Positions 37,548 through 38,536 of a stretch of DNA of 38,536 nucleotides are shown piece after piece. The stretch covers positions 1 to 38,536 of the forward strand of contig JAFIEV010000062.1 in the NCBI GenBank assembly GCA_020832305.1, written 5' to 3'. Under the pieces are notes generated by a model. It did not search any database. It saw only the letters and a program-made list of their open reading frames with translations, and was not told where the DNA came from. The translations under genes were made by a program, and so were the position numbers. The stretch comes from Cyclobacteriaceae bacterium (GTDB lineage Bacteria; Bacteroidota; Bacteroidia; Cytophagales; Cyclobacteriaceae). Each line of letters starts with the position of its first letter. Within the stretch, counting starts at the first letter, position 1.

Positions 37548-37994
37548 ATGAGCACTTACACACAACTCCTTTATCACATTATTTTCTCCACTTATAAGAG
37601 AATCCCCTCCCTCTCGGAAAATGGCCGGCCGGAATTGTTTGCACATATCTATGGGCTGCTAAAAAACAAAAACTGCCACCTGTACAGGATTAATGGAGTG
37701 GAAGACCACCTCCATATTTTCACCCATGTGCATCCGACTATTACAGTTTCTAGCCTGATCAAGGACATCAAACTGGCCAGTTCGGATATGATAAAAAGGA
37801 ACCGCCTTTTTGATAATTTTGAAGGTTGGCAAAAGGGGTATGGTGCATTTACTGTCAATTATTCATCCAAAGACAAGCTGATCGAATATATCAAATCCCA
37901 ACAGGAACATCATCGAAAAATTGATTTTTTGGATGAATACAAACAGATTTTAGAGGAGAATGGGGTAGAGTACGATCCGAAATATTTGTTGTGA
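37548..37994 (+). CDS. IS200-like HUH (Y1) transposase, REP-associated type
   Basis: A complete 148-residue Y1 transposase. The metal-binding HUH motif is H54-L-H56 in 'VEDHLHIFTHV', and the catalytic tyrosine is probably Y114 in 'LIEYIKSQQEHH', where Y-x3-Q matches the Y127/Q131 pair of IS608 TnpA. Such enzymes cut single-stranded DNA at hairpins and join it through a 5'-phosphotyrosine link. The length fits IS200/IS605 TnpA and small REP-associated transposases. No TnpB or IscB gene is next to it. It is embedded in an array of at least six different short hairpins on each side, unlike the single hairpin at each end of an ordinary IS200 element, so a REP-associated (domesticated or satellite-amplifying) role is likely. 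Confidence 0.9.
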   Translation: MSTYTQLLYHIIFSTYKRIPSLSENGRPELFAHIYGLLKNKNCHLYRINGVEDHLHIFTHVHPTITVSSLIKDIKLASSDMIKRNRLFDNFEGWQKGYGAFTVNYSSKDKLIEYIKSQQEHHRKIDFLDEYKQILEENGVEYDPKYLL

Positions 37995-38536
37995 TTTTTT
38001 GGGGGCTGTTTGATTTTTGAAATTCAACCCCGGTAGGGTTGAGAAATTCAGGGACTGATTATCATGATTAACCCCACATTGTCATGTGGGGCTAATCAGA
38101 TTGATTCCCTTCAGGAATCCTCATCAGAAAAATCATGACCTCACGTAAAATCAAATTAAAAGCCCGTTATAGACATTAAGCTTAGAAATCATGGGTGAAC
38201 AGAATCAAGTCCTAAGGCTAACCAGATTGACTCCCCGTCACCCACGGCTAGCCACCCATTGGGAATCATGCTTGGAATATCCACTTCCATTAAATATTTG
38301 ATATGTTTCAATTACCAATCACAAAGTGCCTGCCTGGTGGACAGACAGGGTTGAATTCGATTAGCTTTACATATAAAATGTGTGGATAAAAACGAATATT
38401 CCTGTAATCCCTCAACTACAAAGTAGTTGAAATTGATTAGCCACACATTGCAATGTGTGGTCATGAAATCACGGCATGCATTCATCCTTTCAACCCTAAA
38501 GGGGTTGAATCTGAAAGACCTCTAGCTATCTTATCC
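37995..38536. repeat. tandem repeat unit 2: second hairpin array (runs off window edge)
   Basis: This stretch repeats 36945-37470 with the same order of hairpins and a diverged middle (about 38120-38280). The last 200 bp are almost identical to 37264-37470. In unit 1 this sequence is followed after about 77 bp by the transposase start, so another transposase copy may lie just beyond the window. Confidence 0.85.

Larger units (their letters stand above)
36924..37985. repeat. tandem repeat unit 1: hairpin array plus HUH transposase gene
   Basis: The block from GATCCGG at 36924 recurs at 37974 (offset 1050 bp), and the block ending CTATCTTATCC at 37470 recurs at 38536 (offset 1066 bp). Each unit consists of the last codons of a transposase gene, about 530 bp of non-coding DNA full of short hairpins and, in unit 1, the next intact transposase gene. 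The middle of the array (about 37090-37230) has diverged between units, while both ends are nearly identical. Confidence 0.85.

Noticed and set aside
36924-38536. CRISPR-like array because of many short repeats
   Set aside because: The repeats are different palindromes in fixed order, not one repeat with unique spacers of equal length, and the larger unit is duplicated as a whole with a transposase gene. No cas gene is present.

Overview
The window looks like a chromosomal segment of a polysaccharide-degrading Bacteroidota (Cytophagia/Marinilabiliales-like). The evidence is AT-rich intergenic DNA with few Shine-Dalgarno sites, many type II (lipoprotein) signal peptides, and a dense block of carbohydrate-active enzymes with formylglycine sulfatases. 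No rRNA, tRNA or CRISPR was seen. All calls come from reading the sequence; no database search was possible.

Layout. (1) 1-2127: a debris zone with the start of an IS66-type accessory gene running off the left edge, a multi-pass membrane protein, and fragments of a DUF4143 ATPase and perhaps an enolase-superfamily enzyme. (2) 2128-5310: a secreted GH2 beta-galactosidase on the + strand. (3) 5311-6242: a decayed IS1634-type transposase. (4) 6243-8955: a GNAT-like protein, then an AAA/DUF4143 ATPase preceded by a perfect 39-bp palindrome and a degenerate second copy. (5) 9040-32434: about 23 kb with every gene on the - strand, forming the main catabolic locus. In transcription order it reads: BNR_4-GH105 fusion, BNR_4 lyase-like protein, GH88, divergent GH95, two sulfatases, (gap with restriction-modification debris), GH95, GH43-like propeller lipoprotein, GH95, GH29, Tat lipoprotein of lyase-like build, alginate-lyase-family enzyme, and an IolB/KduI-family isomerase. 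(6) 32435-34225: small membrane proteins and esterase/hydrolase debris. (7) 34226-36121: a TPR sensor histidine kinase of the HisKA_2 type. (8) 36484-38536: another IS1634 fragment, then a HUH (IS200-like) transposase inside a tandemly repeated array of DNA hairpins that runs off the right edge.

How the genes fit together (inference). Propeller lyases and alginate-lyase-family lyases would cut a uronate-containing polysaccharide by beta-elimination. GH88 and GH105 would remove the resulting unsaturated uronyl ends. Two sulfatases would remove sulfate esters. GH29 and three GH95 enzymes would remove L-fucose or L-galactose branches, and GH2 beta-linked galactose-type units. The cytoplasmic KduI/IolB-type isomerase would process the released keto-uronate. 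The substrate is therefore probably a sulfated, uronate-rich, L-fucose/L-galactose-decorated (algal or mucilage-type) polysaccharide. No SusC/SusD pair, transporter, hybrid two-component regulator or AraC regulator lies in the window, so uptake and control must be encoded elsewhere.

The most unusual features are the palindrome-ATPase unit with a deleted second copy, the hairpin-array/HUH-transposase tandem repeat, a GH95-like enzyme with two catalytic positions exchanged, and a lyase-like propeller fused to an unsaturated uronyl hydrolase.
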